A stretch of 64,000 nt of DNA from Megasphaera vaginalis (ex Bordigoni et al. 2020) (GTDB lineage: Bacteria; Bacillota; Negativicutes; Veillonellales; Megasphaeraceae). The notes beneath the pieces were generated by a model. The model did no database searches. It was given only the letters and a program-made list of their open reading frames with translations, and was not told the origin of the DNA. The stretch's first letter is position 1; every line of letters begins with the position of its first letter. Position numbers and translations under genes: made by a program. The stretch spans positions 124,001-188,000 of the forward strand of contig NZ_OEQB01000003.1 in NCBI RefSeq assembly GCF_900240295.1, read 5' to 3'. This document shows positions 26,370-35,880 of the stretch, one piece after another.

Positions 26370-27215
26370 ATGAATACGATACAGTCATCAAATCAAAGTT
26401 CCCATTCTGCCGAATTCGTTTCTCAGCTGTCGCCGGAAGAACAGGTGATTTTGGAAGAACACAAGCGATTATCGTCGCAAATTCTCTTCAAAATTATCCG
26501 TCAAGAAGGAGAAGAAGAATTGACGCGTTCGCTGCAGTCCCTTGCCTTTTCGGCGTTGGCTGCCGGTATTTTCGTTTCCTTTTCTTTTTTCTTTCGTTCC
26601 GTTTTTTATATGTATACTACACATACTGTCGTAACTAGCTTCGGTTACACCGTCGGCTTTATCATCGTCATTTTAGGGCGCATGCAGCTGTTTACAGAAA
26701 ACCCGATCACAACGATGGTCCCGCTGTTAAGCGAATGGTCCTGGTCTCGTCTGCTGCAGGTTTTACGCCTTTGGACGATCGTCTTCCTCTTCAATGTTCT
26801 CGGGACGGCCCTTGCCGCCTACTTCCTGACCACGCATTACGCCATGTCGCCGGATCTCGCGGCAGCCCTTCATGCCGTGGCGTCACACATAATGTCCGCT
26901 CCGGCTCCGGATAATATCATCCGCGGCATTCCTGCCGGTATTCTCATTGCCGCCATCGTCTGGGCCATGCCGCAAGCCGGTCATTTCAGCCTTTTCATGA
27001 TCATGTTTTTCATCTACTTCATTTCACTGGGCGGCTTTGCGCACGTTATCGTCGGCTCCTGTGAGATGGCTTATGAAATCTTTCTCGGGCAAGCCACCTT
27101 ATGTGACGGTCTCTTCCGCTTCCTTCTCCCTACAGGATTGGGAAATATTCTCGGCGGCACAGCTGTATTCACCTTGTTAATCTATGGCCAGATCAGTAAA
27201 GAAATACGGTCATAG
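26370..27215 (+). CDS. Formate/nitrite transporter family channel (YfdC-like)
   Basis: 281 residues with a charged cytoplasmic N-terminus (about 1-50) followed by six membrane spans. The FNT features are NPITTMVPLL, the AHVIVGSCEMAYEIFLG segment (the normal FNT pore His appears to be retained there), and the C-terminal GNILGGTAVFTLL. It may carry formate or another small anion, or act in stress as proposed for YfdC. AAAGGAGG precedes the ATG. Monocistronic, with a terminator after it. Confidence 0.85.
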   Translation: MNTIQSSNQSSHSAEFVSQLSPEEQVILEEHKRLSSQILFKIIRQEGEEELTRSLQSLAFSALAAGIFVSFSFFFRSVFYMYTTHTVVTSFGYTVGFIIVILGRMQLFTENPITTMVPLLSEWSWSRLLQVLRLWTIVFLFNVLGTALAAYFLTTHYAMSPDLAAALHAVASHIMSAPAPDNIIRGIPAGILIAAIVWAMPQAGHFSLFMIMFFIYFISLGGFAHVIVGSCEMAYEIFLGQATLCDGLFRFLLPTGLGNILGGTAVFTLLIYGQISKEIRS

Positions 27216-27238
27216 CTGCCGGATATTCTCCTGTCAGG

Positions 27239-27276
27239 GCCGTTACCGCCGATAATGGCGCGTAACGGCTTTTTAT
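27239..27276 (+). terminator. Terminator of the FNT gene
   Basis: GCCGTTAC (27239-27246) pairs with GTAACGGC (27262-27269), with an inner GCC/GGC pair, followed by TTTTTATT. Confidence 0.8.
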
Positions 27277-27433
27277 TCATTAATCACAATTTTCAAAAAA
27301 AATACCGATGCGTCAACAAAACGACTAAAGAAAAACAGATTTTCCTGTCGTCGACGGCGGCACAGCCGTTTATCATGCCTTCCGTCACTACAGGACAGCC
27401 GTCATGGTACCACTCGGATCGCTCCTTCCGTCA

Positions 27434-28540
27434 TCAGACCGTCTCTTTACGAATATAGTCACTGCCGGCAATTTCCTCTACGACATTCTTCATTTGCAAC
27501 TGCAACAGCAGCCGCATTAATTCGGGAACGGGTAATGACGTTTCCGCCGCCAACTGTTCCGCCGTAACGCTCTCGTCGGGCCGTATCTTCTCCAGTAGCG
27601 CCTGCTCTGCAGAGGTAAGAGACGCCTGCATGCTGCGCGTCTCAGAACGCACACTATCCCATCCGTATTCAGCCAGAATATCCTGCCCGGCCGTCAAAGC
27701 GATCGCCCCTTTGCGCAACAGTTGATTCGTTCCCTTACTCATTTGTGAGTAAATACTGCCGGGTACGGCGAAAACATCACGCCCTTCTTCCAGCGCGAAA
27801 TCCGCCGTAATCAGCGAGCCGCTGCGAAGATCGGCTTCAATGACGGCGACACCGCGCGACAATCCGGCAATAATACGGTTGCGAGCGGGAAAGTTTTGAG
27901 CCAACGGTTCCATACCAAACGTGTATTCGCTGATAACGGCGCCGCCTTGTGCCAGTATATCGGCAAAAAGGCGCTTATTTTCCGGCGGGTAACAGCGATC
28001 CAGGCCGTTGGCCGTAACGACGACGGTCTGTCCCTTGCCCTTCATCGCTCCGATATGCGCCTTGGTATCAATTCCTCTGGCGCCGCCGCTGACGATTACA
28101 ACGCCGCTTCGCCCCAACTGCTCCGCCAGCGTTTGCGCCGTATTCAGTCCGTACGGCGTCGCTTTGCGGGCGCCGACGAAAGCCACGATTCGGTCCGTTT
28201 TGGGCAAATGCCCTTGGCAATAAAGAAGGAGCGGCGGATTATACGTCTCTTTGAGCAAGACCGGATAGGCTTCATCCCAAAGGGTAATCAGCTTGGCTCC
28301 GGCAGTCTCCAATTTTTCCTGAAATGTTTCCTTCGCAAAGGAAGCGCGCATTGCCTGCAGAGAATCGGCAGCTTTCGGCGGCAAAATTTTTGTTTTCCTG
28401 ATTATCGAACCGTCGGCCTGCCATATCTGCGCCAAAGAGCCAAAACGGCGCAGCAGCTGCAGTAGCCGTTTGCCGCCCAGCTGCGGTACGGAGAGCAGTG
28501 CTGCCAGATAGATTTTGTCTTCCTCTGCACACGGTGCCAC
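27434..28540 (-). CDS. dprA: DNA-processing protein DprA
   Basis: The Rossmann-type DprA core includes VGARKATPYGLNTA, SGGARGIDTKAHIGAM and FPARNRIIAGLSRGVAVIEA, followed by a C-terminal winged-helix DML1-like domain. It loads RecA on incoming single strands in transformation. GTG 28540 follows AGAGG and is preferred over an upstream GTG at 28567 that lies inside comM and has no ribosome site. It lies 4 bases after comM, forming a competence-type operon yraN-comM-dprA. Confidence 0.93.
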   Translation of the reverse strand: MAPCAEEDKIYLAALLSVPQLGGKRLLQLLRRFGSLAQIWQADGSIIRKTKILPPKAADSLQAMRASFAKETFQEKLETAGAKLITLWDEAYPVLLKETYNPPLLLYCQGHLPKTDRIVAFVGARKATPYGLNTAQTLAEQLGRSGVVIVSGGARGIDTKAHIGAMKGKGQTVVVTANGLDRCYPPENKRLFADILAQGGAVISEYTFGMEPLAQNFPARNRIIAGLSRGVAVIEADLRSGSLITADFALEEGRDVFAVPGSIYSQMSKGTNQLLRKGAIALTAGQDILAEYGWDSVRSETRSMQASLTSAEQALLEKIRPDESVTAEQLAAETSLPVPELMRLLLQLQMKNVVEEIAGSDYIRKETV

Positions 28541-28544
28541 GGTT

Positions 28545-30065
28545 TCACATCCTCTGCAGCGTATCACGATAACTTACCGCTTCGGCAATGTCCTCTTCGC
28601 TGATAATTTCCCGCTCATGAAGATCCGCGATGGTACGGGATACTTTGATCAGTCTGTCGTAACTGCGCGGACTCAGTTTCAGCTTTTCGAACACGTCGGA
28701 CAGCAGTTTTTCCGCTTTTCCCGCCAATGGGCACGTATCCTTGATTTCCCGGTGACCCATATGGGCGTTGCAGGATATGCCGTATGATTTCAGCCGCTCT
28801 TCCTGTATCCGGCGAGCGGTAATAACGCGATCGCGAATATCTTCCGACGCTTCTTGCGGCAACTCGGTCTTTAGCTCCGCATATTTCGGCCGCTCAATGC
28901 GAACATGCAGATCGATGCGATCCAACAAGGGGCCCGATATTTTTCGAATGTACCGTCTGATCTCACCAGATGTACAGGAACAAGCATGGTCCTTATCGTT
29001 CAAATAGCCGCACGGGCAGGGATTCATGGCGGCGATCAGCATAAACCGGGCCGGATAGGTCAAAGTAGCGTTGACACGCGATAAATTGACGATGCCGTCT
29101 TCCAATGGCTGCCGCAGCACTTCCAAAACATGTCGCGGAAATTCGGGGAATTCATCGAGGAAAAGAACGCCGTTATGGCTGAGCGTCACTTCCCCCGGCT
29201 TGGGAATCGTACCGCCGCCGACCAGCCCCGCCGGAGAGATCGTGTGGTGGGGACTGCGAAAAGGTCTCTCCGAAATCCGCTCATTTTCCTTAAACAACCC
29301 GGCAACACTGTATATCTTCGTCACTTCCAACGATTCCCGCAGATTCATTGGCGGCAGAATCGTCGGCAGTCGCTTTGCCAGCATGGTTTTCCCCGCTCCC
29401 GGAGGCCCTACCATAAGCGCATTGTGGCCGCCTGCCGCAGCTATCTCCAAGGCCCGTTTCGCCACAAACTGTCCTTGTACTTCCGCAAAGTCGACGGAGT
29501 AAGCCGCTTTTTTCCGCTCACTTTGCTGCCGGTGACGGCGCGGCACTTCCCGCACTTTCGCCAAATGCCGTACGACCTGACTCAGCGTCTCGACGCCATA
29601 GACTTCCACAGCATCGCAGAGAAGGGATTCCGCCACATTTTTCTCACTGATCAGGACCCGCTCAAATCCCGCTTCGGCAGCTTGGAGTACCATGGAAAGA
29701 ATGCCGGAAACCGGCCGTATCGTTCCATCAAGAGCCAATTCACCGATAAAGACCATTTTAGCACAAGACTCCGGCAACACTTGCCCGCTCGATACCATGA
29801 TGCCGGCAGCAATAGCCAGGTCAAGACCGGCACTGTCCTTTTTCAGATCGGCAGGTGCTAAGTTGACGGTAATGCGACGCATGGGAAACTCGTAACCGCT
29901 GTTTTTGACGGCAGCCCGCACGCGTTCTTTCGACTCCTTTACCGACGTCGCCGCCAAGCCGACGATTTCAAAGGCAGGCAGTCCATTGGCTATATCCGTT
30001 TCAACGGTAATGATATTGCCGTGAAGACCGAATACGGTAGCCCCGTAAATTCTTGCAAACATCAT
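28545..30065 (-). CDS. comM: ComM/YifB-type Mg-chelatase-like AAA+ helicase
   Basis: 506 residues. An N-terminal Lon-like S5 fold (AGLDLAIAAGIM region) leads to an AAA+ core with Walker A GPPGAGKTMLAKRLP near 216, Walker B FLDEFPEF and sensor AAMNPCPCGY, then a C-terminal chelatase-like domain. ComM drives branch migration during natural transformation in other bacteria. AGGAGGCG precedes ATGATG. It lies between yraN (7 bases upstream) and dprA. Confidence 0.93.
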   Translation of the reverse strand: MMFARIYGATVFGLHGNIITVETDIANGLPAFEIVGLAATSVKESKERVRAAVKNSGYEFPMRRITVNLAPADLKKDSAGLDLAIAAGIMVSSGQVLPESCAKMVFIGELALDGTIRPVSGILSMVLQAAEAGFERVLISEKNVAESLLCDAVEVYGVETLSQVVRHLAKVREVPRRHRQQSERKKAAYSVDFAEVQGQFVAKRALEIAAAGGHNALMVGPPGAGKTMLAKRLPTILPPMNLRESLEVTKIYSVAGLFKENERISERPFRSPHHTISPAGLVGGGTIPKPGEVTLSHNGVLFLDEFPEFPRHVLEVLRQPLEDGIVNLSRVNATLTYPARFMLIAAMNPCPCGYLNDKDHACSCTSGEIRRYIRKISGPLLDRIDLHVRIERPKYAELKTELPQEASEDIRDRVITARRIQEERLKSYGISCNAHMGHREIKDTCPLAGKAEKLLSDVFEKLKLSPRSYDRLIKVSRTIADLHEREIISEEDIAEAVSYRDTLQRM

Positions 30066-30072
30066 TCGCCTC

Positions 30073-30441
30073 CTACTCTATCCAAAACGCATTCACCACA
30101 TGATGAACCAAAGGCTGTCGCGGCGGATGAGCGAAAACCTCGATGACATCAAAGCGGCAGGGACTCTGCCACATACCGCGCGCCGCCAGATACGCTTCCG
30201 CCGTATACCGCAGCTTTGCCTGTTTACGTCGGCTGACGGCTTCGCAAGGTCGGCCATAAGACAAGGACCGCCGTGATTTTACTTCAACAAAAACTACGGT
30301 TTCCCCATCCTTGGCAATAATGTCAATTTCACCGCAGGCGCAGCGAAAATTTCGTGTCAATAGCCGATATCTTTTTTTCTCTTGTAAATAAGCGGCAGCC
30401 AGATCTTCTCCCGATTTCCCCCACACTTTGTCAGTATCCAT
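30073..30441 (-). CDS. YraN/UPF0102 endonuclease-like protein
   Basis: 122 residues with the restriction-endonuclease-like fold: GEDLAAAYL, CGEIDIIAKDGETVVFVEVKSR (D-x(n)-E-x-K catalytic arrangement) and a basic helix. This family is typically near comM/dprA or rnhB. Function is uncertain, probably in DNA metabolism. GGAAGGAGTGGAGGA lies upstream. First gene of the comM-dprA operon. Confidence 0.9.
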   Translation of the reverse strand: MDTDKVWGKSGEDLAAAYLQEKKRYRLLTRNFRCACGEIDIIAKDGETVVFVEVKSRRSLSYGRPCEAVSRRKQAKLRYTAEAYLAARGMWQSPCRFDVIEVFAHPPRQPLVHHVVNAFWIE

Positions 30442-30654
30442 TCCTCCACTCCTTCCTTTTTATCCCTACTATAGCAAACGAAAATGAGAATAAGATTAGA
30501 ATTCGATTAAAATTTGATGAGAAACGCAAGTTTTTCTGATAAATACGCCATTCGCGACGCATATTTTAATGCCCCATGCAACAAAATATCGATACACGTT
30601 TTCGAAGGAACGACGTCCATTTCCGTCCTCCCCAACGCCTTAACGAACTCAAAA

Positions 30655-30704
30655 AAAAGGTTGCAAGAGAATAACGAAAGGTCGTTATTCTCTTGCAACC
30701 TTTT
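30655..30704 (-). terminator. 23-bp perfect-stem terminator
   Basis: Arms 30655-30677 and 30682-30704 pair perfectly around AAGG. On the minus strand eight Ts follow, so it fits the end of the transcript carrying the 55-residue membrane protein. The 30442-30654 and 30705-30880 gaps show no further gene. Confidence 0.85.
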
Positions 30705-30880
30705 ATAAAGATAAATTTGCATTCAATTTTGGCAAAATGACGATTTTATCCTTGCTGAAAGCAGTCTTCGCTTTACTGCTTCATCCTTTATTTTTCGTGC
30801 TCTCCGCCGCTTCTGATCACAATAAACGATTCCTCCGTGTCTATGTTTTTACAGCTTTGTCGCCATCGAGAGATGCTTTT

Positions 30881-31048
30881 TCATATTCCGGATAAGAGAC
30901 ACGATTCCGAAGCCGCACCGGCCATCATCAAATCATAGAAAAAACCTTGCAACAATGTTCCCCGTACCAAATCCGTCAAGATGATATTGCTCACTAAAAC
31001 AGTGATAAATCCGGTCATAATGAAAAGCGAAATCCCAAATCGTTTCAT
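30881..31048 (-). CDS. Small membrane protein (55 residues)
   Basis: It begins MKRFGISLFIMTGFITVLVS, with a single strong hydrophobic span, followed by LTDLVRGTLLQGFFYDLMMA as a second, weaker hydrophobic helix. GAAAGGAG lies 5 bases before the ATG, and a promoter is upstream. It stands alone between the LysR gene and yraN. Unrecognised; its own promoter and terminator argue that it is real. Confidence 0.7.
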   Translation of the reverse strand: MKRFGISLFIMTGFITVLVSNIILTDLVRGTLLQGFFYDLMMAGAASESCLLSGI

Positions 31049-31100
31049 ATAAACTCCTTTCTGAAAACCAATGCTTATCCTTCATTATCCTTACAATCAA

Positions 31101-31130
31101 ATTATGACACAGCTTTTTTATCATTACCAA
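31101..31130 (-). promoter_or_regulatory. Predicted promoter of the 55-residue protein
   Basis: -35 TTGGTA (31125-31130), 18-base spacer and -10 CATAAT preceded by TG (31101-31106) on the minus strand. Confidence 0.5.
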
Positions 31131-31165
31131 TGCTCTTTGTTTTCGATAAAGTATACGTTCAAAGC

Positions 31166-31207
31166 ATAAAAAAACCGCGTCCGGCCGATGCGGCGTACGA
31201 CGCAGTT
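31166..31207 (-). terminator. Terminator of the LysR gene
   Basis: A 9-bp stem with one G-U pair (31173-31181 with 31199-31207), with GCCG/CGGC pairing inside, is followed on the minus strand by seven Ts. Confidence 0.75.
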
Positions 31208-31214
31208 TCATTTG

Positions 31215-32111
31215 TTATCTCTCTTTATCATTCGCTGTACAGTTTTGTACGAAGTCGATAAATTTTTTTGTCGTAATACTGAATTTCTGCCTCCTCTTCC
31301 AGGCCAGCACACTCCGTTGTTCCAACATTGGAGATAAGGGCCGACTGCAAAACAGCTGATTGTCCAAATACGGGACGGCGCCTTCGATGGAAATGGAACG
31401 ACACATATGTCGTTTTACCATGATCATACTGATCATCTGAAAGTTATTGGTAAAGACAATATTCATTTCATTGATTTTATTGCCGAACCAGTTCATCAAC
31501 TCTCCCTGCACCTTCAGCCGCCGTGGAACAGCAAGGGGTATGGGACCGATCAGATCATCTACACAGATATTCGCCTTGGCGGCTAAAGGATCATCCCGGC
31601 GCATAAACACAACCCACCGATCTGCTTCAGGCATGCGAATGTAATTAAACAGTTCGACATCAATCGGTTCCATCAAGAGACCGATATCGGTTAGGCCCTG
31701 CTCCATCCGCTTTTCCACGACATCGGCATTAGCTGTATAGAAATCAAATGTTACGTGCGGATATACTGTGCGGAACGACTGAATAAGCTGCACAAAGTAT
31801 TCACACGATTTAAAAATACCGCAGCCAAATGTAATCGTTCCATTGATCAGCGAATCCTGTTCTGTCAATTCCCGTTCCGTCTTCTCAATTAACTCCGTTA
31901 TTTCCTTCGCCCGCTGCTGTAGCAAAATGCCTTCTTCCGTCAAGGTTATTTTGCGTTTGCCGCGGCTGAACAAAACAACGCCCAACTCTTCTTCCAACTG
32001 ACTCAATTGTCTGGACAACGTCGGCTGTGTAATATGTAAAGCATCGGCGGCTTTAGTAATCGTTTCTTCTCTGGCTACGGTCAGAAAATACTGCAATACA
32101 CGAAGCTCCAT
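31215..32111 (-). CDS. LysR-family transcriptional regulator
   Basis: 298 residues. The N-terminal winged helix (MELRVLQYFLTVAREETITK, then ITQPTLSRQLSQLEEELG) is followed by a periplasmic-binding-type effector domain. GGAGGGG lies upstream of the ATG. It lies on the same strand as, and about 1 kb downstream of, the malolactic genes, which in lactic acid bacteria are controlled by a LysR protein (MleR). That link is inference: a terminator and an acetyltransferase gene lie in between. Confidence 0.9.
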   Translation of the reverse strand: MELRVLQYFLTVAREETITKAADALHITQPTLSRQLSQLEEELGVVLFSRGKRKITLTEEGILLQQRAKEITELIEKTERELTEQDSLINGTITFGCGIFKSCEYFVQLIQSFRTVYPHVTFDFYTANADVVEKRMEQGLTDIGLLMEPIDVELFNYIRMPEADRWVVFMRRDDPLAAKANICVDDLIGPIPLAVPRRLKVQGELMNWFGNKINEMNIVFTNNFQMISMIMVKRHMCRSISIEGAVPYLDNQLFCSRPLSPMLEQRSVLAWKRRQKFSITTKKFIDFVQNCTANDKER

Positions 32112-32195
32112 TAGTCCCCTCCATATCTGAACACGTCCTTTATCAACTGTTCTCTCTTATGATATACCGTATCACACCTACTTCGCCTTGTCCAA

Positions 32196-32241
32196 CGTTG
32201 CCGGGAAAATTTTCTCTGCATTTCGCATTTTCCCGGCAACG
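32196..32241. repeat. 15-bp perfect inverted repeat upstream of lysR
   Basis: Arms 32196-32210 and 32227-32241 (CGTTGCCGGGAAAAT and complement) enclose 16 bases. There is no T-run, so it is not an obvious terminator. It lies about 85 bases before the LysR start and may be an operator or RNA structure. Confidence 0.5.
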
Positions 32242-32326
32242 GGCATGACATAAGAGCGCACAACCCAAACGCGAGGAAAAACGACAGCACTAACCGTCGC
32301 TTTTTAAGAAGACGTAAGCGACTACA

Positions 32327-32360
32327 AAAAAACCGACTCAACCACTCGAGTCGGTTTTTT
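32327..32360 (-). terminator. Terminator of the acetyltransferase gene
   Basis: A 13-bp perfect stem (32327-32339 with 32348-32360) is flanked by A and T runs on either side, so it works in both directions. It begins 8 bases after the acetyltransferase stop. Confidence 0.88.
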
Positions 32361-32367
32361 ATTCTCC

Positions 32368-32922
32368 TTAAAATTTACGGGAGTCTAAAAATCGGATAAC
32401 CGTCGCCGGATTCCCTACAGCAACAGCGTAATCGGGAATATCGGCAGTAACTACGGAAGCAGCACCAATGACTGCATGCCGGCCGACACATGTGCCCGGC
32501 AAAATGGTGGCACCTGCCCCGATCCAGGCGCCTTCTCTGATTACGATCGGTTTACAAACCAACACTTGACGTTCATATGCATCATGATTATTGGAAAGCA
32601 ACTGAACGTTTGCAGCAATCAGGACATCGTCTTCAATCGTGATTCCGCCTCTTGCCATGGCCAGGAGATTACTGTTGATATACACGCCCTTTCCAATACG
32701 CATCTTGTGCAATGCCGTGCCATGCAGAGGAGCGACAAGACGACTTCCCTCGCCCAATCTGTTCCCAAACAATTGCTGCAGCAACTCGTCATACGCAGCC
32801 GTTAAGGGCATCATATGATTCAGAGAAAACAACTGCTGTTCCTCTCGTTTCCGTTCTTCTTTTTCATCTGTCGTGTAGTTCCTCATGTCGACGTTTAATC
32901 CGGTACATTTCATTTCTCCCAT
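32368..32922 (-). CDS. Hexapeptide-repeat (maltose/galactoside-type) O-acetyltransferase
   Basis: 184 residues from ATG 32922, which has AAAGGCACGGG upstream; the open frame reaches further but without a ribosome site. A maltose-acetyltransferase-like N-terminal helix pair is followed by left-handed beta-helix repeats: INSNLLAMARGGITIEDDV, then NNHD with the conserved active-site His, and GAWIGAGATILPGTCVGRHA. It probably acetylates a sugar or related hydroxyl using acetyl-CoA. Substrate unknown. Single gene with a terminator. Confidence 0.85.
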   Translation of the reverse strand: MGEMKCTGLNVDMRNYTTDEKEERKREEQQLFSLNHMMPLTAAYDELLQQLFGNRLGEGSRLVAPLHGTALHKMRIGKGVYINSNLLAMARGGITIEDDVLIAANVQLLSNNHDAYERQVLVCKPIVIREGAWIGAGATILPGTCVGRHAVIGAASVVTADIPDYAVAVGNPATVIRFLDSRKF

Positions 32923-33114
32923 CCCGTGCCTTTCAAGTATGATAATCCTTACTACATGCCGTTCATTATGGCATATAATTTCGAATCCAGCCAATACTTA
33001 GCAGCAGATGTAAACGCATACAGGAAAAGCATGGTGCACTTCGACGATACAACAGGCATCGTCCCTATCCATCACCGGGAGCCGTGATGACGGGCCCCAC
33101 GCTCACGGCACACG

Positions 33115-34758
33115 TTATTTCGTCATCTCTTTATACGTCGGAAGCCATTTCACCTTGCCAATGCAATCGTCGGGATCCGTCACATCGACGGTATTGACCC
33201 CTTCCTCACCTGCTGCGGCCACAACATTGCGCGCAATCGTTTCAGAAAACGAGTGCAACTTGGACACAGGCGGCAACACAGCAGCCCCTGCGGCTGCCGG
33301 ATCGACGATACCGCCCAGAGAATGAGCCGCGGCGGAGATCATCCGGTCCGTCAGCAGCCGCGCTCGCGCGGCAATAACACCAAGCCCGAGCCCGGGATAA
33401 ATTAGGGCATTATTCGCCTGTCCAATTGTATACGTTATTCCTTGATAACGGACCGGCGGCGTCGGCACGCCGGTGGCAACCAACGCCCTCCCCTGCGTCC
33501 AGGCAAGCAGATCGGCAGCCTTGGCTTCAGCCAGCTCCGTCGGATTGCTCAGAGGGAAGATAATAGGCCGTTCCGCATAAGAAGCCATTTCTCTGACAAT
33601 ACCTTCCGTAAAGGCGCCGCCTTGTGTCGAAGTACCGACCAGAATCGTCGGCTGAACAGCTCGCACTGCCGCAGCCAGATCCGTTATCTCATCGGAATGG
33701 AGAAATTCATCACGCCGCCTTGCAAAAAGCCGTTGTTCCGGCGTCAAGTCAGCCATATCTTCAAATAAAAGCCCCTGCCGGTCAACGAGATAGAAGCGCT
33801 TTTTTGCTTCCTCTTCACCAAGTCCCTGCGCACACATTTCCTGGCAAATACGCTTGACAATGCCGCAGCCAGCCGTACCGGCGCCGAAACACAAATACCG
33901 TTGGGCCGCCAGCGTTTGCCGGGAAACACGGAGTGCGCCCAAAATACCGGCTAAAGTGACGATCCCGGTACCTTCGATATCATCATTAAAAACGGCATAT
34001 CGTCCTTTGTACTGATAAAGGATCTTGGCGGCATGATCTCTGCCGAAATCTTCGAAATGAAGATAGAGATGCGGGAAGATTCGTTCCGCCGTTTCAACGA
34101 AGGTGTGGATAAACGCATCATAGGCCGCTCCTTTCACGCGACGTTCGTGCAGCCCCAGGTAAAGCGGATTATCGATCAGACTTTGCCGATTCGTCCCGGC
34201 ATCGATAACGACCGGAAGGACCCGAGAAGGATCAAGTCCGGCAGCGGCCGTATAAACCATGAGTTTGCCGGTAGAAATGCTGACACCGTTTGTCCCCCAG
34301 TCGCCAATGCCGAGAATCGCTTCCGCGTCGGTAACGACAATCAAGTCGATAACTCTGCCGTCAGCCGCATTACACAACGCTTCTTCAATTTGTTCAGGAT
34401 GCTTGATCGTCAAATAAGCCGCATTCTGCGGTGTAATAAAAAATTCGCTGTAGTTGCGAATGCTTTCGGCAATGCCCGGATCATAAACGATCGGCAGGAA
34501 CTCTTCCAGATGATGGCTGAACAGGGCATAGAACAGCGTCCTGTTACGACTGAATAGATTCATCAGATAATGTCTCTTTTCACTCCTATCGGGTTTCATC
34601 AGGACATTATCATAAGCCTGCTTTTCTTGTTCGGCCAAAGTCTGGACCGTCGGCGGCAAAATGCCGACAAGCCCGTACGCATGTCGTTCTTCTTCCGTAA
34701 AAGCCGTTCCCTTATTTAAAAAGGGATCATTCAATAATTCGTACCCTTTTTTCCTCAT
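33115..34758 (-). CDS. mleA: Malolactic enzyme (malic enzyme family)
   Basis: 547 residues. Conserved along its length with lactococcal malolactic enzyme as I recall it: [72 protein letters not shown] for [13 protein letters not shown] and [15 protein letters not shown]. Malolactic enzyme converts L-malate directly to L-lactate and CO2 with NAD and Mn; malic enzyme proper would give pyruvate, and sequence alone cannot fully separate these. GGAGG precedes ATGATG; the second ATG has better spacing. It is cotranscribed with the permease 95 bases upstream. Confidence 0.85.
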   Translation of the reverse strand: MRKKGYELLNDPFLNKGTAFTEEERHAYGLVGILPPTVQTLAEQEKQAYDNVLMKPDRSEKRHYLMNLFSRNRTLFYALFSHHLEEFLPIVYDPGIAESIRNYSEFFITPQNAAYLTIKHPEQIEEALCNAADGRVIDLIVVTDAEAILGIGDWGTNGVSISTGKLMVYTAAAGLDPSRVLPVVIDAGTNRQSLIDNPLYLGLHERRVKGAAYDAFIHTFVETAERIFPHLYLHFEDFGRDHAAKILYQYKGRYAVFNDDIEGTGIVTLAGILGALRVSRQTLAAQRYLCFGAGTAGCGIVKRICQEMCAQGLGEEEAKKRFYLVDRQGLLFEDMADLTPEQRLFARRRDEFLHSDEITDLAAAVRAVQPTILVGTSTQGGAFTEGIVREMASYAERPIIFPLSNPTELAEAKAADLLAWTQGRALVATGVPTPPVRYQGITYTIGQANNALIYPGLGLGVIAARARLLTDRMISAAAHSLGGIVDPAAAGAAVLPPVSKLHSFSETIARNVVAAAGEEGVNTVDVTDPDDCIGKVKWLPTYKEMTK

Positions 34759-34856
34759 CATACCCTCCTATAGTTACGAATAGCTGCGAAATTCTTCGCG
34801 CTCCACAAGGCTGTCTTCTTGCGAAGAGAATCCCTTTCCTGCAAAGAAAGAACTGT

Positions 34857-35831
34857 TCAAACAAAAATGAGATGGCCGATAAAAATAACCAAGGTCAGAG
34901 AAAATGCGCTCATAGCCGTTGTATTCATGACGACTTGCGTAGCATAATCAGGATAATTATCAAATTCCATCGCATACATTGCCGTATTAACGGCCGTCGG
35001 AACGGCGCAGTAAATCAGAAAAACGAGAGCGCCGACGGCAGTAAAGGTTCCCGGCAGCAGCCAATTGGCCCCAAAAATGATGCCGAGTCCGACAAGAGGC
35101 ACCAGGAAAAATTTCAACAAACTTACGATCCAAACATCGGGATCAAGCCATTTTATTTTTGTCTGTGAAATCTGTACGCCAACGGCGAACATGGCAACAG
35201 GCGTAATCGCACCGCCGGCCATCTGCATAATCGGCCAGAAAGAAAAGCGGTCTGCCGGAATATTGAACAGTCGACAAAAAACGGCTGCGGCAAAGACATA
35301 AAGCATCGGTAGTCGTAACGTTGCTCGCAATGCATCTCTGGCGGAAAGCCGTCCGCGTCCGGCCTGATACAGTCCCAACGTATTCAATCCCACGCTTTGG
35401 ATGACGAAGATGATGATCCAAATGACAAGCGCTTCAGACAAATAGGGCGTATCGCCGTTGACAACAAAGGGTTCGTGAGAAAAAACCAGAACGATCAGCG
35501 CCACGCCCAGATTGCCCGTATTGTTAAACATGAATGCGTTGCGGCACGATTGCAGCATCCCTTCATCATAATGGCGCCATTTGCTGACGCCGTCGGCAAT
35601 GAACAGCGATAACAGCAACAGGAGAAAAACGCAGCCAATGATCCGCGGACTCGTCGTGGGAAAATCGGTTTTATATATATTCGTAAAAACGAAACATGGA
35701 ATGATCAGATAAAAGAGCAGCTTAGATATGGATTTGACGGCAATATGGTACTTTCTATCCACTAAAAAACCGATTAAAACCAACAGAAACAACGGTAACA
35801 TCGTATATTCAAGAATATAGAAAAAGACCAT
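34857..35831 (-). CDS. mleP: AEC-family malate permease (MleP-like)
   Basis: 324 residues and about ten membrane spans, arranged as two five-span halves of the auxin efflux carrier family. It has NNTGNLGVALIVL in the first half and IYCAVPTAVNTAMYAMEF in the second. AEC carriers next to malolactic enzyme import malate and export lactate. GGGGATG lies upstream of the ATG. First gene of the mleP-mleA operon with a good promoter 50 bases upstream. Confidence 0.85.
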   Translation of the reverse strand: MVFFYILEYTMLPLFLLVLIGFLVDRKYHIAVKSISKLLFYLIIPCFVFTNIYKTDFPTTSPRIIGCVFLLLLLSLFIADGVSKWRHYDEGMLQSCRNAFMFNNTGNLGVALIVLVFSHEPFVVNGDTPYLSEALVIWIIIFVIQSVGLNTLGLYQAGRGRLSARDALRATLRLPMLYVFAAAVFCRLFNIPADRFSFWPIMQMAGGAITPVAMFAVGVQISQTKIKWLDPDVWIVSLLKFFLVPLVGLGIIFGANWLLPGTFTAVGALVFLIYCAVPTAVNTAMYAMEFDNYPDYATQVVMNTTAMSAFSLTLVIFIGHLIFV

Positions 35832-35880
35832 TTGTACATCCCCTCATCCTTAGCATTCACCTGTAACCCCATTATCGTTT

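Noticed and set aside
32111-32341. 76-codon minus frame upstream of lysR
   Set aside because: It spans an inverted repeat and a terminator arm and has no ribosome site.
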